Assembly (NCBI GenBank): GCA_037384065.1
Contig: JARROJ010000018.1
Location: 18,766 to 82,765, forward strand
Reading direction: 5' to 3'
DNA from: JABDPF01 sp037384065
GTDB taxonomy: Bacteria > Pseudomonadota > Gammaproteobacteria > Xanthomonadales > SZUA-36
DNA: 64,000 nucleotides
The stretch's first letter is position 1, and each line of letters begins with the position of its first letter. Under the pieces are notes generated by a model. The model saw nothing but the letters and a program-made list of their open reading frames with translations. It was not told where the DNA came from and did no database searches. Positions 60,786 through 64,000 of the stretch are shown in pieces. A program made the position numbers and the translations under genes.

Positions 60786-61592
60786 TCAGTCCGCCAGGCC
60801 GGCCGTCAGCGCCGCCATCTCCTGCCGGGTGAAGCCCGCCCGCCGCCGCGCCGCCACGTTGAAGGGCCCGCGCGGCAAGCCCGCGTGACGTTCGCGCAGC
60901 AGGGCGAGGAAGGTCGCGAGCGGCTCGAGCCCCTGCTCGCGGCAGCAGTGGCGGTACCACCGCGTCCCGATCGCCACGTGGCGGACTTCCTCCTCGAGAA
61001 TCACCTCGAGCACGGCGACCGTTTCGGTATCGCCGGCCGCGCGCAAACGCTCGATCATGCCCGGCGTCACGTCGAGCCCGCGCGCCTCGAGCACGCGGGG
61101 CACCAGCGCCATGCGGACCAGGCAACCGTCGGCCGTCTTGCGCGCCATTTCCCACAGGCCGTCATGGGCCGGCAAATCCCCGTAGGCGCAACCCAGCGCC
61201 GCGAGCCGCTCAGTCAGCAGCTGGAAGTGGCGGGCTTCGTCCACCGCGACGGACAGCCAGTCCGCGTAGTAGGCGCGCGGCATGCCGCGAAACCGGTAGA
61301 CGGCGTCCAGGGCCAGGTTGATCGCGTTGAACTCGATGTGGGCGATGGCGTGCACCAGCGCCGCGCGCCCTTCGGCGCTGCCGAGGCGGCGGCGCGGGAC
61401 GCGCGCCGGATCGACCAGTTCCGGGCGTTCCGGCCGACCCGGCTCGCCGATCGGCAACACCGGAACTTCGTCGTCACGGTCCAGTTCGCCCCGTTGAAAG
61501 GCGTCGTCGAAGGCGCGGACCGCGGCGCACTTGGCCTGCGGACCGGTCTCTTCGAGGCAGCGCCGCGCCGCCTCGAACCAGCCCTTGGCCAC
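60786..61592 (-). CDS. DUF455 ferritin-like protein
   Basis: A 268-residue helical protein of the DUF455 family with a di-iron ferritin-like fold. The probable metal ligands are in IAHIEFNAINLALDA, VDEARHFQLL and LEEEVRHVAIGTRWY, matching an E...DEARH...E...EExRH arrangement related to MiaE-type oxygenases. The function is not established. It starts at GTG 61590-61592, fifteen bases after the icd stop, so it is probably expressed with icd. The longer frame upstream overlaps icd antisense codon patterns and is not used. Confidence 0.85.
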   Translation of the reverse strand: MAKGWFEAARRCLEETGPQAKCAAVRAFDDAFQRGELDRDDEVPVLPIGEPGRPERPELVDPARVPRRRLGSAEGRAALVHAIAHIEFNAINLALDAVYRFRGMPRAYYADWLSVAVDEARHFQLLTERLAALGCAYGDLPAHDGLWEMARKTADGCLVRMALVPRVLEARGLDVTPGMIERLRAAGDTETVAVLEVILEEEVRHVAIGTRWYRHCCREQGLEPLATFLALLRERHAGLPRGPFNVAARRRAGFTRQEMAALTAGLAD

Positions 61593-61606
61593 CGGAACGC
61601 CGCGCG

Positions 61607-62851
<1,245 letters not shown>

Positions 62852-62891
62852 GGAAAATTTCCTTGTTCTCGGGGTTGCAGTGCAGCCGTCG

Positions 62892-62897
62892 ATTATA
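62892..62897 (-). promoter_or_regulatory. -10 element of the icd promoter
   Basis: Perfect TATAAT on the minus strand 40 bases upstream of the icd ATG, with a weak -35. It lies just 10 bases from an oppositely oriented extended -10, so the two promoters overlap back to back. Confidence 0.5.
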
Positions 62898-62904
62898 CCG
62901 GTTC

Positions 62905-62913
62905 TGGTAGAAT
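62905..62913 (+). promoter_or_regulatory. Extended -10 promoter of the MAPEG gene
   Basis: TGGTAGAAT, an extended -10, about 30 bases before the MAPEG ATG, overlapping the divergent icd promoter. Confidence 0.4.
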
Positions 62914-62944
62914 TATCAGACCCGCGAAGAAAGGATTTGGCGTC

Positions 62945-63370
62945 ATGTATTACAAACCGATGCTGTTGCCGCTGCTCGCGCAGGTTTTCCTGACCTTCGT
63001 CGTCTGGTTTTACCTGTACGCGCTGCGTATTCCGGAGATCCGCAGCAAGGGGATCGACGTCCGGGACCTGAAGGATCGCGCCGAGAGCCACCGCCTGCTG
63101 CCGGTTTCCGCCGCGGCCTCCAACAACCTCAAGAACCTGTTCGAAATGCCGGTCCTGTTCTACGCGGCCGTGCTGTTGACGCTGGTCCTTCTGGTGCAGG
63201 ACCCGTGGCTGGTCGCGCTGGCCTGGGGCTTCGTGGCGTTCCGGGCGATGCACAGCTTCATCCACTGCACCTACAACAACGTCAATCACCGATTCGTGGC
63301 GTATGCGCTGAGCTGCCTGTTCCTGGTCTTCATGTGGATACGCCTGGGCTCGTTCATCCTGGCCAATTGA
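62945..63370 (+). CDS. MAPEG family membrane protein
   Basis: A 141-residue inner-membrane protein with four predicted helices (about 5-25, 62-80, 84-104, 118-138). The family comprises membrane-associated proteins of eicosanoid and glutathione metabolism; bacterial members are mostly uncharacterised, some being glutathione transferases. The segment LPVSAAASNNLKNLFEMPVLFY with Asn, Glu and Pro is the family hallmark. AAAGGA precedes ATG 62945. The next gene, a GFA protein, begins 10 bases downstream. Confidence 0.85.
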   Translation: MYYKPMLLPLLAQVFLTFVVWFYLYALRIPEIRSKGIDVRDLKDRAESHRLLPVSAAASNNLKNLFEMPVLFYAAVLLTLVLLVQDPWLVALAWGFVAFRAMHSFIHCTYNNVNHRFVAYALSCLFLVFMWIRLGSFILAN

Positions 63371-63380
63371 GGAGGCGCTC

Positions 63381-63785
63381 ATGACCGATGAGAAACGCGT
63401 TCACGGCGGCTGCCTGTGCGGCGCCGTCCGCTTCGAGATCGACCTTCCCAGCAAGTGGTGCGCGCACTGTCACTGCTCGATGTGCCGCCGCGCGCACGGC
63501 GCCGGTTACGTGACCTGGGTGGGCTTCGACAGTGGCCACTTCAAGCTGCTGAGCGGCGACCATCACCTGAAATGGTACGAGTCCTCGCCCGGCGCCCGGC
63601 GCGGCTTCTGCACCGAGTGCGGCAGCGCGATGCTGTTCGAATCCGCGCGCTGGCCGGACGAGACCCACGTGGCCCTGGGCTGCATCGAGGACCCGATCGA
63701 CCGCGTCCCGGAGGCCAACGCCTACGTCGAGGCGCACGTCGACTGGATGCCGCTCGACGATTCGCTGACGCGCTACCGGGGTTGA
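63381..63785 (+). CDS. GFA/CENP-V family zinc protein
   Basis: A 134-residue protein of the glutathione-dependent formaldehyde-activating (GFA) fold. Zinc-binding cysteines are visible in GGCLCGAV (C11, C13), CHCSMCRR (C30, C32, C35) and CTECGS (C77, C80). Only a few members are true S-hydroxymethylglutathione synthases; the rest have no proven role. The neighbour MAPEG gene is also glutathione-related. Its 3' end overlaps the convergent ung gene by 13 bases. Confidence 0.88.
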   Translation: MTDEKRVHGGCLCGAVRFEIDLPSKWCAHCHCSMCRRAHGAGYVTWVGFDSGHFKLLSGDHHLKWYESSPGARRGFCTECGSAMLFESARWPDETHVALGCIEDPIDRVPEANAYVEAHVDWMPLDDSLTRYRG

Positions 63786-64000
63786 GGCGGGAACCAGTCG
63801 ATCGGCTGCTGGCCGTGCTGCGCCAGCCACTGGTTGGCCTTCGAGAAATGCCGGCAGCCGAAAAAACCGCGGTGCGCCGACAGCGGTGACGGGTGCGGCG
63901 CCTTCAGCACGAGGTGCCGATGCGTGTCGATCGCAGCGCCCTTGCGCTGCGCATAACTGCCCCACAGCATGAAGACCAGGCCGTCGGCCGAGCGATTCAG
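63773..64000 (-). CDS. ung: Uracil-DNA glycosylase, C-terminal part (runs off the right edge)
   Basis: The visible 75 residues carry the C-terminal hallmark of family 1 uracil-DNA glycosylases: VFMLWGSYAQRKG followed by the HPSPLSAHRGFFGCRHF DNA-intercalation loop with the catalytic histidine, and ANQWLAQHGQQPIDW. The start and active-site GQDPYH motif lie beyond the window. It removes uracil from DNA in base-excision repair. Confidence 0.93.
   Translation of the reverse strand: MNRSADGLVFMLWGSYAQRKGAAIDTHRHLVLKAPHPSPLSAHRGFFGCRHFSKANQWLAQHGQQPIDWFPPQPR

Overview
This window is about 64 kb of GC-rich (roughly two-thirds G+C, estimated by eye) bacterial chromosome packed with housekeeping genes. 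Gene order and families point to a gammaproteobacterium: lepA-lepB-DUF4845-rnc-era-recO-pdxJ, rpoE-rseA-rseB-rseC-mucD, sucA-sucB-lpdA, metH preceded by an ArsR/methyltransferase regulator, a very large NAD-glutamate dehydrogenase, and a REP-like palindrome of the kind common in Xanthomonadales. An affinity to Xanthomonadales or related deep gammaproteobacterial lineages is my inference; the sequence alone does not fix the genus. I saw no rRNA, tRNA, CRISPR array, prophage or intact insertion sequence.

Layout. 1-924: start of a secreted protein reading off the left edge, divergent from a response-regulator/Hpt protein. 916-11226 (minus): a long run carrying the envelope-stress sigma factor and its anti-sigma system (rpoE, rseA, rseB, rseC, mucD), then lepA, lepB fused in frame to a DUF4845 protein, rnc, era, recO and pdxJ. 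11537-17324: an ALDH7-type semialdehyde dehydrogenase, pyrD and murB on plus, then glutaryl-CoA dehydrogenase and a cytosolic 5'-nucleotidase on minus. 17432-22626 (plus): a tightly overlapped five-gene envelope transport operon (LolA-like periplasmic protein, two FtsX/LolCE-type permeases, ATPase, predicted outer-membrane barrel). 22646-32113 (minus): prolyl oligopeptidase lipoprotein, fructosamine kinase and LMW phosphatase (a probable protein-deglycation unit), NAD kinase, and the NAD-glutamate dehydrogenase.

32287-36961 (plus): ArsR-methyltransferase regulator and cobalamin-dependent methionine synthase, behind an A+T-rich palindrome. 36998-39569 (minus): DUF2058 protein, UDP-glucose dehydrogenase, FKBP-type isomerase. 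39750-47609 (plus): PutP-like symporter, a YtrA-type GntR/ABC operon led by a small membrane protein, purB, a ribosomal-oxygenase-like cupin, and a wax ester synthase/DGAT. 47610-48009 is the longest stretch without a recognisable gene and holds several inverted repeats and a REP-like element. 48010-56613 (plus): sucA-sucB-lpdA, a YhdH-like oxidoreductase, a PilH-like regulator, then three small redox genes (Prx5, OsmC, DUF3365 haem protein). 56647-64000: gyrA (minus), ppiA and lpxH (plus), a DUF455 ferritin-like protein and icd (minus), a MAPEG and a GFA protein (plus), and the 3' end of ung (minus).

Most genes sit in operons with ATGA or GTGA overlaps. The points most worth a second look are the in-frame lepB/DUF4845 fusion, the LolA-like/ABC/barrel operon, the deglycation unit, the regulated metH region, the structured spacer upstream of sucA, and an unannotatable small membrane protein that opens the YtrA-type ABC operon. 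I found no sign of a large novel defence or mobile system.
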